A stretch of DNA of 64,000 nt from Mactromeris polynyma (Eukaryota > Mollusca > Bivalvia > Venerida > Mactridae). Under the pieces are notes generated by a model that searched no databases, was not told where the DNA came from, and was given only the letters and a program-made list of their open reading frames with translations. Where the stretch lies: contig JASFXZ010000005.1 in NCBI GenBank assembly GCA_032209605.1, positions 31,112,905-31,176,904 on the forward strand, written 5' to 3'. Shown in pieces: positions 23,601-33,789 of this stretch. The stretch's first letter is position 1, and each line of letters opens with the position of its first letter. Both the position numbers and the translations under genes were made by a program.

Positions 23601-24048
23601 GTGTTTTATTCCGTTTTCTACCAAGTAGACATTTAAATAATTGGATACTTAATTAAATAGTTTTAGGTATAAAAGCATTGATTGACACTTCAATTGTTTA
23701 AAAAACCAATTATACACTTATTTCTCACTGTTTCATGGTTAAAGCTGTCGTGTTGTAGCCCTAGCGTTTAACTAGGTTCTATGACACAAAATAGTTTTTT
23801 TAATCTGTTAATTATGGGGTAAAATTATAATGATAAGCTGATTTAATAGAATAAACTGCTTTTCAAATCAAAAATGTAAACATTATGAACTTGCTATGTT
23901 AAGTATGTCTGCTCCAAAGCATTTTGACCTGAGAGGTGTCGACTCAGTGATAAGACATTTGAAATGCTAATGATGCTTTTAAAAATGCAATAAGTAAACT
24001 AAAATATGCATCATTAAGTGCAACATATTATCCCGGACTGACATAATG

Positions 24049-24117
24049 AACGATGATTGCATGCCAAGCAATAAACACGCACCTTAAATACTTGTTGTCG
24101 CGCATGCAATCATCGTT
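24049..24117. repeat. Perfect 15-bp inverted repeat with a 39-base loop
   Basis: AACGATGATTGCATG (24,049-24,063) is matched exactly by CATGCAATCATCGTT (24,103-24,117). It could form a hairpin or be the core of a very short MITE; no target duplication was seen. Confidence 0.65.
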
Positions 24118-24330
24118 AATAAGAAAAGAAGCAGCTTTACTCTGATACCATTTTATTATATATTCTATTTTGTTACAAGTTTTGGCAGTATATGGGCGCG
24201 ACCGAATGAATTACTAACAACACGGGCTAATGCAATAACATGTGAGCTGCCGAAAAATAGTCTTCTGTGTTAGCTCCAAATTTACAAATTTATCAAATAT
24301 GTAATTCCACATTTAAGAGTGTGCTAAATA

Positions 24331-24640
24331 AGAGTGAGCCGCCGACCAGATTGGTTTGAATGAGCAGGCCCAAGATAAATCTAGATAAATCATTAGCCCC
24401 AAATGTATATTTATACAATGTACTACATGTATATTATTTCAAATTCCAGAGTGGGCGAAATAAGAGTGAGCCGCCGACCAGATTGGTTTGAATGAGCAGG
24501 CCCAGATAAATATTCTAAACAAATCATTAGCCCCAAATACAAGTATTACAATTTCAAAGTAAGCTATTGATAGAGTGAGCTACATACCAAATTGGTATGA
24601 TTTGGCTATCTCCGGCATAGTATTATAAAATAAAAGCATT
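24331..24640 (+). repeat. Three-unit tandem repeat, about 115-bp period
   Basis: The two complete units carry agagtgagccgccgaccaga, ttggtttgaatgagcaggcc and aatcattagccccaaat. A third, diverged unit (agagtgagctacataccaaa) follows. Units 1 and 2 are nearly identical, indicating recent amplification. Confidence 0.75.
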
Positions 24641-24861
24641 AGCCAAAAATGCTGATGTTCATACACAAGTAAAGGACCCTGGGCTATGAACAGTGGTCCT
24701 TAATTGCAACTACACTGACGAGATTTGAAAACGCAACAACGAGTTTAAGGGGCCATATGTTGGACATGACTGAGATGATAAGTATAAATCAGGTAGCAAT
24801 TTAATTTGTAACATTTTAACAATTCATGTTCAAAACGAAAACCAAATTCCATTGATCGTTC

Positions 24862-25600
24862 TTACACAATCAGCATTTGTATGAAGAGTTTCACCAAAAC
24901 GTCAATAACGAGTATGGCCCCATTTCTCCTGATGACTTCCTGGAGCCAAGAATTCATTGATCTGCACAAGCCCCTAACTACCCGACGGGGAATAAGCCCC
25001 CACTCGTAAATCAACGCGTTCGTCAGCTCGTGTACTTTGGTTGGAGGGTTAGGACCTTGACGTACCCGACGACCCAACTCGTCCCAACGATGTTCGATGG
25101 GGTTACAGTCTGGCGACATCGCCGGCCAAGGTAGAACAGGAATGTTGTTGTTGTTGAGAACGTTCATTGTGACTCTGGCGCGGTGCGGTGGAGCGTTGTC
25201 CTGCATGAACGTTAACCTGTTGCGCTGTTGGAACATTGGTAGAACCACTGGTGTGGGTATCTGTTGAATGTAACTGTTGGCATTCAAGTTTCCATTGCAA
25301 ACCACAAGCACTGATCAAAATCCACTGCTAATAGCTCCAAACACCATTACGCTCCCTCTGTCGTAACTCAACGTGCTCAACAACACAGTTATCAGCATAA
25401 CGTTCGTTACGTCGCCGATACACACGCATTCTACCATCCGCATTAAACAAATTGAATCTGGACCCTATTCCAGTTCACATTATTCAGGTGTTGACGTGTC
25501 CATTGGAGTTGTTGACGTCGATGTCGCACAGTAAGGACTTGGCCTTTCGCTGGCCGACGACACCGAATCCCGTGATCTCTCAGACGTTTACATACACTCA
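24862..25600 (-). pseudogene. Tc1-type (DD34E) transposase remnant
   Basis: The minus strand carries RVYRRRNERYADNCV near 25,430, SVMVFGAISSG near 25,345, then a long open block with FMQDNAPPHRARV and MSPDCNPIEHRWDELGRRVR. The second catalytic Asp (QDNAPPH) and the Glu (NPIEH) are 34 residues apart, the DD34E spacing of Tc1 transposases. A stop after the GAISSG block and frame breaks upstream make it non-functional. The same family occurs at 36.3 and 54.8 kb. The outer ends were not delimited with confidence. Confidence 0.85.
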
Positions 25601-25733
25601 ACAAAATTCCTAATCGGTCAGTTTATAGTGTATTATTATTTTTCTAATAATGCATGTATTCACACAAAATTTCACATACCGATATTTGAACAGGTAATGC
25701 AGCGAATTATTGATTTTTTTTAGCCGGCTCGCT

Positions 25734-25902
25734 ATGAAATTAATCGTATTAGGCGTATTGACGTTTATAGCACGTTTTGCACGTGCGGGACATGGACACA
25801 TATTTGCACGTATCGGTAAACACAACTATGCTGTTTCGAGCTCGCTGCTTGTCATATTGGCAGACTGCAGAGAATTTGCAAAAGCTGCCAACCGCCAAAC
25901 GG
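25734..25902 (+). CDS. Possible first exon of a secreted protein
   Basis: ATG opens 56 codons starting MKLIVLGVLTFIARFARAGH, which has the short basic start, hydrophobic core and small-residue cleavage region of a signal peptide. It ends AANRQT at a consensus donor GTAAGT (25,903) in phase 1. No downstream partner exon was recognised, and the DIRS-type element begins about 150 bp further on, so the gene may be disrupted. An overlapping open frame exists on the other strand, and chance is not excluded. Confidence 0.3.
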
Positions 25903-26057
25903 GTAAGTAAGAAAATGTTGTGTAACATGCCAAATATTCATTGTCCACATGAACATAATAAGTATTACCAAATAAATGTATGCATACATGGAAAGATCCA
26001 GCGTGCAAGAGAACGTAACTAGCTACTTTTTATGCCAGTTTAGGCATGATATAACTG

Positions 26058-26746
26058 TCAGTGTTTGAATGTACATAAGTCTTTTAAAGTCTTTACCCCT
26101 TTCCCTATTTGATCTGTTTTTGAATATCGTATTAATATTGTTAACATTCCATCTGTGGGGTTTAAATGAACATAATCAATTGAAATTACTCTATCAACAT
26201 AATTAGGTTTTGTGACCGTAATCTCACCAACTCTGAAAAAAAAATAATGCAAGGCTATTATGCAGTTGCAAATAACTGATTTTCATAAGCGCTTGCGCAA
26301 ATAACTGGTAATTTAATCAAAATGTAATTTAACAAAGATAAAGTTATTGGTAAACGAGGTGTGCGTTTTTTGGTACTTTTGTTCATACCATCTAAAAAAA
26401 TTGAAATAATATTTTGTAACGTCCTCAACCAACTTCATTTTACATTGAAAACCTATGGATGTTACATATACTATGGCGGTACTATTAGATGATCCTGCAG
26501 TGACAAGGATGCCAAGAATACTGTTATCAGTTCTATTGATGGAGGCCAAGTTTTTTATATGCATTACTGAGTCCTAAACGCTTGGGATCTCTGTAGGCAT
26601 ACTTTGTATGAATCAATTGTATTTGTAGCCAATGATTTAGAAATCAGCCGCTGGGCTTCATTTTTTAGATCAGTGATAGGAATTATTTCGGTAGAGTTTC
26701 TGGTTCTTCGGCCGCTTCCGGTGCTACCAGTATGAGACGTGCCCAC
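26058..26746 (-). pseudogene. Tyrosine recombinase fragment of the DIRS-type element
   Basis: The N-terminal core-binding helices (EAQRLISKSLATNTIDSYKV) lie at 26,680-26,600. After a stop and frameshift, the catalytic domain appears with FFRVGEITVTKPN, carrying the first catalytic Arg (family form LLRIGELT). The remaining H-x-x-R and Tyr motifs are absent, because the frame ends at 26,058 and nothing similar follows. It is non-functional. Confidence 0.7.
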
Positions 26747-26983
26747 GGCATGCGAGAAATAGCATCAGCAATTGCATTTGATTTTGAACAAATGTGCACT
26801 GCTTTAAAAGTTATTTCTAAATTCATACTGAGCAGAACAAATTTGATTTTGATGTTTGCTTATTAATAACATATACTAACGCTTCATTGTCAATGTGAAG
26901 CAAAACGTGTTTTCGTTTAATTTCATTACCCCACAAAATTAAAGCTAAAACAATCGGTATCATTTCTAAGACTGTGTTATCAT

Positions 26984-27401
26984 TCAATATTTCGGTATCA
27001 AACCATTCAATTGGCCATGGAAAGAAAGCCTAATTGTCTCTAAAATAACACCCACAACCAAGTCCTGCAGAACCTGCACTATCTGTGAACAGTCACTATT
27101 TATCCATATTTCATCGGGAATATAAGTAATACCATTAGAATCTTTCAGAAATCCTAACCACATCTGCAAGTCCTGTCTGAGTTCATTAGTTATTCTCAGT
27201 CTATGAATTTGTTTTTAATCCTATCATTGCATAATAAAATCTTTGCAAAAAAGCCCTACCTGCTCTTATTGCTTTACAAAAGAAATTAAGTTTGCCTACT
27301 AAACTCTCTATTCCTTTAAACGTCAATTTATTTTTGTCAATGAGTCCTAGTAAATTGAGTTTTAATTGTTCAACCTTTTCTTCCGGTATTCTAATGCACA
27401 T
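26984..27401 (-). pseudogene. RT thumb and RNase H-like region of the DIRS-type element
   Basis: IESLVGKLNFFCKAIRAGRA at about 27,320-27,260 is the conserved thumb segment of DIRS RTs (LLGKLNFAC-A-xPGRxFLRRL). The following block with INSDCSQ is in the position of the RNase H start (xxTDASxxG), but the aspartate environment is altered. Two frame breaks separate the parts. Confidence 0.65.
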
Positions 27402-27497
27402 ATTAACTGAATCAATTTCAAAACCAAGAAAACTTCGAACTGTTGTTGGACCTACAATTTATACTCAGCAATTGGCACATCTATTTCCTGACATATA

Positions 27498-28067
27498 TCA
27501 TTTTAAATGTTGTGTAAGTATCAAACAATTACTGGATTCACCTTTACCCGCAAAAATAAAATCATCGAGATAATGATTCAATGTATCCTTTTTACTTTGT
27601 ACTGAACCAACCAATGCAAAAAGGACGAAAATGTCAAACAATGCACAGCTTAAACTTAACCCCATTGGTAACATCGTATCAATATAATATTGACCATTAA
27701 TCTTGATACCCAATAACAGGTAATCATCTGGGTGAATGGGCATTAGCCTAAACGCTGATTTAATGTCTCGTTTTGCCATTAGCACCCCCTTTCCTAACCG
27801 AAATACCATTTGTGTGACATTATCAAATGATTTATATGATACAGAACACAGATCATTTTCTAATCCATCATTTACAATTGTTCCAGGTGGGTATGATAAA
27901 TGAGTTATTAGCCTCCAAGTACCACCAGATGTTGGAACTAAACCGACTAGAGATAATTTCATTTTTTCGAATGGCGGGTCTTTAAATAGCCCAATCATAC
28001 GACCTAACTCAACTTCTTTCATTAATTTACTTTTCAATTCTCCTGGATGCGAATATGCAGATTTCAA
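27498..28067 (-). pseudogene. Reverse transcriptase of the DIRS-type element
   Basis: A 189-codon open block with SLVGLVPTSGGTWRLITHLS, MAKRDIKSAFRLMPIHP (motif A Asp), LPMGLSLSCALFDIF (motif B) and NHYLDDFIFAGKG (motif C, catalytic DD). These are typical of DIRS/Ngaro reverse transcriptases rather than Gypsy. It reads open here, but lacks a start and is cut off from the downstream thumb by a frameshift. Confidence 0.85.
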
Positions 28068-28195
28068 ATTTGTTATATCTTGTTGAATCTTCCTTATTTG
28101 GATATAACATTATTGAGTAATTTTATCAACAATTACTGGTGAATAACCTAGTTTAAATAAACTACTTTTGGAACCTTGAACCACTGAACCTTGGT

Positions 28196-28543
28196 CTAAA
28201 ATACGGCCCTCCAAGTGTTCGAAAATGTTCCCCTATTTCTTAAGCAATACCTGGAAGGATGATTTAAATTACATTTTAGACATGCATGTCTGTATGTACA
28301 GTTGGTTCGATTACATCGCCTAAAATTAAACTCATAGCATTTCTTTGACTCAAACCCACTGTGTGTACCTAAATTTAATTGTTGATTAGCACTCGACCCC
28401 ATATACAACAACCATAACTCACAATCAACCTTGTCATATGAATACTGTTCTTGATCAGATGCAATACGGAGTCTAAATTGTTCATCATACAATTTCCAAC
28501 CCATTCCGCCATGGCGTTTAGCACCAGTTCTAATAACATTCAA
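28196..28543 (-). pseudogene. Gag-like Cys/His-rich fragment of the DIRS-type element
   Basis: This block has DCELWLLYMGSS and then the zinc-binding array CYEFNFRRCNRTNCTYRH followed by CLKCNLNHPSRYC. Such an array in the first reading frame is common in DIRS-like elements of marine invertebrates (family knowledge). The frame is limited by stops on both sides. Confidence 0.6.
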
Positions 28544-28781
28544 GTATTTCAGAATTGCTTGAGATTTTCCCGGATGGGCGGTCTAGAAAATACTACTGAA
28601 ACAATGAATGCATCAGTTCACGCTTCAATATTAACAATCTTTAATTTTTGATTGGCCTATTACAAATCTAATTCCCCATTTGCATTTATTGCACAGCGTG
28701 TCAACGCCGTGCATATTGAGTTCTGTTAGCGTCGTTTTGCAATGGACTCGGTTAAGAACAAAATTTGGGGAAAAATCGAAC

Positions 28782-28995
28782 AGAGCCTAGGGTGGGACTA
28801 AAATCCGGGACTTTAGTGGGAAAATCCGGGATCGATATTTTGGACTATATCGTAGGTATCAACGGTCAATACCGGATAGAGGAACATTCGTTCACACCCT
28901 TCAGTTAACATATGTTCCACTCGAACAATTTTTAAAAATCGATCCCGGAGAATCACGGATCCCGGATAACGGGTTTCAGTCCCACCCAGAGCCTA
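28782..28995. mobile_element. 198-bp MITE with a perfect 8-bp target-site duplication
   Basis: The element occupies 28,790-28,987. Its left end GGGTGGGACTAAAATCCG and right end (reverse complement GGGTGGGACTGAAACCCG) are inverted repeats, with further pairing through ccgggatcgat. AGAGCCTA is present on both sides (28,782-28,789 and 28,988-28,995). An 8-bp duplication is the signature of hAT, P or Merlin transposases (established). No coding capacity. Confidence 0.88.
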
Positions 28996-28999
28996 TTGT

Positions 29000-30875
29000 G
29001 CGCCTGCGCAGACCGGCGGGAATATATGTCGGGAAGCGAACGATTGTGCGTTGTAACGTCATTATTGATTTTGTAGGCTACAAAAGCTAAATTAAGGTAT
29101 GTGATTTTGTTGTATATTATGATTGATGTCATTAACTAATATTTTCAACTGTATAATTATTGAATTTTATCGTTTCAACATTGTGGTTGACCCATCGCGT
29201 GGTTGACCTACATTTTATTTGTTATTGTTATGATGCAGCCAGCATTCGTCTCTGTGCTCTGTTTAATATTTTGCAGTATTTTCCCTCTTTCATAAGTCAT
29301 GTATCGTTCAAACATGCGTGATAATTAACATGTAAACGTTTAAACTCGCAGGTTGTATTAAATACACTGATCACATGTTCTAACCTTACAGCAATTTTCC
29401 GAAAATGTACTTTCAGTTTCAACTTTCAATTTCATTATTACATGCAGACTGAATGTGTCTAAGTACATAAGCGTCGACTCGATTTAGCATATTCCTGTAT
29501 GACCTCCAATACTTGGAAATGACCCTGGCCTCGGATATGAAACTGCAATGACTTTCAATTTTAAAAGTCCACGGAAAACACTGCCAATGATAGATGGAGA
29601 ATCTCAATTAAGATAATTGTCTGATGACATCTTCAAATTGATGTCTTCAGATACACGATCAGCAAATGAATGGCTGTTCTAAAACATTATTTGAGATGAA
29701 AGGCAAAATGCATTATTATCCATTGGAAAGTCTAATGCAGTATTTTATTGATTTACCTTTTATTGCAGGAAGTTCCGAAGAAGCTGTATGTGAGGTACTG
29801 AGAATGTCAAAATAAAGAACATATATTTTGAAGATGCAACAAACAAATGTTAGGTGGCCTTATGGTGCAAATGTGTGAATGAAACCTTTCAACCTGGAGA
29901 CTTGTCATAACAGACAGTGTTACAAATACCTACAGAAATGAAGTTTCCCTTTCAACAACATCCCAGACCTTAGTCACGGTATGTCACATGGTTCTCCTAC
30001 TGTATAATAAACTCACTTTAAACAGATAAAAAATAGTGACTTTGAAAGCCTTGGAAAACTCGCATTGAAGTGCGTGTAACATTTCCTTGTATATAAGTTC
30101 ATAATTTGAAGTTTAATACTTAAATGTTCATGGAAAAAGTTAATTTGAAAGACATGTTGAATGAATAAAATAGCAGTACAAATGCTGTTTTGGTCCTTGA
30201 ATTTTGTGAAAATACCCTTTGAAGAGTCCTTGAATTTTTTTTGGGAAGGGTGGGAAATCTGATTTGTGTTGTGTCTTGAACAACAGACAAATTGTGAGGT
30301 TAATTATTGCAATTATAGGAAATGATACATTGATATTCTGCTATACAAATTTAAATAGCAAGTTCAAATTATTGCAATCCTGTCGCCTGTTACCTTAAGC
30401 TAAAATAAGATATTGCAAAAAAATTCTGAATGTACTTTAGTACAGTAGTTATATCATCAAAAAAGCATAAAGTATTCAGATAGTTTTAGTTTAATAATTT
30501 TAGCAGCTGTCAACGGATACTTTTGAAATATATTGTTATTGGCTAATACTTTTTAATACCATTAAATTTTACATGGAGACATTAATATGACATGGTTATA
30601 ATAAACATGTAACTAAATCCATTGTTAAAGCAGAAAAGTAAAGAAATACACAATTAAAGAACAACAAACCGTCAAAGATTATATGCAGCAGCAAGATCAA
30701 AGTAATACATTTTTTTTATCATAAACATGATTGGGTCACTTATCCTCACACTCCATCAAAAAGAGCTTTAACACTAGGCGAAAGGTTCAACACCTAAATA
30801 TAGCAAAAATTGTTCAGATATTTCTTAAATATGTTTCATTAATACCCTTACAATATACCTATACTATTGTATTTT
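29000..30875. other. Mostly unexplained; weak upstream exon candidate
   Basis: No protein domain was recognised. A frame ending WRLVITDSVTNTYRNEVSLS...TLVT stops at a good donor (GTATGT at about 29,980) and is in phase with the exon at 30,881, so an intron of about 900 bp is possible. A further possible acceptor at about 29,768 (ttattgcag) was noted. All are weak. Confidence 0.25.
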
Positions 30876-30880
30876 AACAG

Positions 30881-31060
30881 AAAACAGAATTTCCAGTAGA
30901 AGACGTAATTGATGAGGTGGATAGTGTTTGTCAGGAAGAAGATGAGTTCTCCTTCTTAACAATAGATGACCAAGTAGTTGTGGTACCTGTAGGAATGGTG
31001 AAGCAGATGTTCCAGATATGCAAGATGAACATTAGAGCTTCATATTGTTGCCTTGTGTAA
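30881..31060 (+). CDS. Possible terminal exon of an unrecognised gene
   Basis: After attttaacag an open phase-0 stretch of 59 codons reads KTEFPVEDVIDEVDSVCQEE then DEFSFLTIDDQVVVVPVGMV and ends at TAA 31,058-31,060. The composition (acidic first half, hydrophobic and basic second half) and lack of low-complexity bias look like coding sequence. No family is recognised. It could also be the tail of an old transposon gene. Confidence 0.35.
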   Translation, partial: KTEFPVEDVIDEVDSVCQEEDEFSFLTIDDQVVVVPVGMVKQMFQICKMNIRASYCCLV

Positions 31061-31064
31061 ACCT

Positions 31065-33080
31065 TAAATAAGTGTCACTTGCACTTACAAGGACAGTGAT
31101 CCCTTATCTATTCGGAACAACTGACACTGCAATCAAAGTTATGCGAAAAACTAGATACTTCCATTTCTGATATCATTCGGTATTTATTCTTATCCCGGTA
31201 TTGAAGGTGCTAATTTTTTTTAATTTGAAGACATGATTCTCTGTGGCATATTCAAAGTACACACCAGTTTTGATAAAGCATGAAAAATTATGCAATTGCT
31301 TACAAGTATAATTTCTTTTGGAATATTTTTGTTGCCAAAATTGAAAACCTGTTGCCAAATTATTGTCTTTTTCACATTTGATGTTATTGGCGAATGACAG
31401 AGGGAACCCTAGAAACAAAAAATGTGGATTTTATTCTTGATTTACGACTGTTTCAGAGAGAAAAAAAAACTCCCCTCAACAACCTCTTACACACCACTTT
31501 ATTATTTTCTTCATTGGTGGCTTTTAAAAATTGAAATTTACCATTAGCAGTAACTTTATTTCTGTAGGTAATGGGGTTAATATATTGCATCCTGTGGAGT
31601 GCAGTATTTTCTGGCCCTTTATTCTTAAATGTATAAAATCAGCTTGTTAGTGCAATGAAATTTACTTCAGGGACAATATTTATAATATTTGTGCATACGC
31701 CTTGGCATGTAACCAGGAAAGTACTGGGTAGATTCCAGGAAAGTACTGGTTAGATGCCAGGAAAATGGTAACTGTACGATGGGTCTCATTGGCACTATGC
31801 AGTGACCGTATTTGGCTTCAAAAATTGTCTGTTTGACCTATACTCCTCTACTGGCATCAAAAAAGTATATTTATGGTGTGCGGCAGACATACCGGGTCGA
31901 CCAAATTACCATAATGTGCATTATAAAATGGCCGCGGCGACGGTCGACCTCATAAACACAGTAATACTATACATACATACCTTTTTACTGTATGGCAAAA
32001 GTTAAGTATTTCAAAAAACCACATGTAAAAAAACCCAGTCAGCACTCAAAAGTTTTAAAAAAACCAAGCCCTCCCTTATTTTGATTTAATTTTTGCTTGG
32101 GCCTCTTATTTGAATATATTGTACTGTGTTTTGATAGTTGACTTTGCTTGTCTTTGATACTTGTAACAGTTCTTACATTAATGTGCTTTTGCAATATTCA
32201 TGTCTTGCCTCAGTCTTCAGGTGTTTTATTGCTGTTTGTTTCACTTTGATATTTTTTGATTATTTAACTCATTCGAGATTTGTTCATTGCATGATTGTCC
32301 TCAAATATTGTGTCACACAGCCCCACTCAGCGCCACTCGAATTCCAAAATAGCCAATTGGGCTTCTGATTGCCAGACATTTTTTCTAAAAAAATCTATTT
32401 ACCCTTTGGCTGATTAGCTATGAACATGGCACATGATTGTACTGTACCAAAATTACATCCAACATCTGATTCGCTGACACATTTTGGATATTATATCTAA
32501 AGCTGCTAGAGCAGTTTAAACCAAACCGGGTAAAAATGTTCCTTGAATAGCCCTATGCTGTGTCTGCAGTCTACTTTCAACTTTTGATACAACTGGTCTA
32601 ACATACTTTTTGTTACTGACTAAGCTCAAAGTAGTTTCCTTTAAAACAAAGCTTGGATGATTTGACCTGGATTCATGTATAAACTATATAAAAGATGATG
32701 TTTTTGCAATTAAGCTGCATATGAAGTAAACAGTTTAGTACTAATATTTAACTACAATGTATAATTATATAAACTTTGTTATTGCTTGTACATATGTGTT
32801 CATCATCTTGTATTTATTATGTCTCCACATGTTGTATGTTTGTCTGTCCAGTCTGCCTTGTTGTCCCTTTATCTCCAAAATCCAGTGATAGATTTTCATC
32901 AACTTGCTGGGAAGTATCAGTATGAAGTCTAGTAGTTCATATTGTAATTTGGGGTCATAATGTTAAAAGTCAAGGTCACAGGTGTCTGAAACTTGAAAAC
33001 CTTGTCTGCTGTTCATCTCTAAAAAAAACTGTTACATTTTCATCAAAGTTGTGCTTTGAAAATTAATTGGAAAATACCCC
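31065..33080. other. Gene-free; small tandem repeat at 31,713-31,768
   Basis: The only structure noticed is ccaggaaagtactgg-tagat repeated about two and a half times with a 22-bp period. The remaining open frames are short and uninformative. Confidence 0.5.
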
Positions 33081-33082
33081 AC

Positions 33083-33480
33083 TGCAACAAGATAGCTCAT
33101 AACCTATGGCAAGCTAGTGTTATCATAACTTTATGCCTGGCCATACTAATTTTACTCTAATTTAGCGAGGATAGAATTTAATATGTCATTTCATAATTAA
33201 ATATTCACAAACGTTACATAAAGGGTCTAATATCTTTGTATTTCATTTATTTACAATCGTGACAAACATTTCACTTGTTTTACAGTCTTAAGGTTCTACC
33301 ATTATTACTGACCATTTTTCTTTATTTTGGATTGAAAATCTAGCATTTCTAATACAAGTCTGATTGAAAATCTCTTGGAAAAAATGTTTATTCTTTCTTC
33401 AATAATTTTTTATTCTTTTTCACATTTATGTCTTATGTTTTTGTTTTATTCCATATTCCATGCAAACCTTCTTACCTAGT
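33083..33480 (-). repeat. Interspersed repeat, copy 2 (inverted partner at 8.7-9.1 kb)
   Basis: Reverse complement of 8,676-9,076, with shared taacctatggcaagctagtg, caatcgtgacaaacatttca and catgcaaaccttcttacc. See the partner entry; the class of element is unknown. Confidence 0.75.
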
Positions 33481-33509
33481 TACACAAACTTTGATATTAT
33501 AAAACTGTT

Positions 33510-33702
33510 TACAGTCAAACCTGTCTGTAAAGACCACCCATGGGAACAGCAAAATGTGGTCTTTGTTTACAGGTGGTCTCTATTAACATATTAAATATCA
33601 TTTAAAATGGTCTGATGGGAGATAAAATTGATGGTCTTTGCAGACAGGTTTTGCAATAGTGGTCTTTGTTCGCAGGTGGTCTTTAACACAGGTTTGACTA
33701 TA
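33510..33702. mobile_element. 193-bp pogo-type MITE
   Basis: The left end TACAGTCAAACCTGTCTGTA continues to aaagaccacc; the right end, read in reverse, is TATAGTCAAACCTGTGTTAA followed by agaccacc. Inside, ggtggtct/agaccacc wording repeats several times. CAGTCAAACC ends with TA flanks are of the pogo/Tigger type. No coding capacity. It is a different family from the TGTCGACA-rich MITE at 34.6 kb. Confidence 0.75.
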
Positions 33703-33789
33703 GTTACAAAACAGAAACTTATATGCAACGAGTTGCCAGCTTGGCTACATAGACAAGTGGTACTGTCCCACACCCCATTTGTTTGCTTT

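Larger units (their letters stand above)
26058..28543 (-). mobile_element. DIRS-type (tyrosine recombinase) retrotransposon remnant
   Basis: From right to left: a gag-like Cys/His-rich segment (28,543-28,196), a DIRS-like reverse transcriptase (28,067-27,498), its thumb and RNase H-like region (27,401-26,984) and a tyrosine recombinase (26,746-26,058). That gene order, and an integrase replaced by a tyrosine recombinase, mark DIRS-like elements. Frameshifts lie between the blocks. The recombinase stops before the His/Tyr catalytic part, so the 3' end is missing. No split or inverted terminal repeats were found. Confidence 0.8.
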
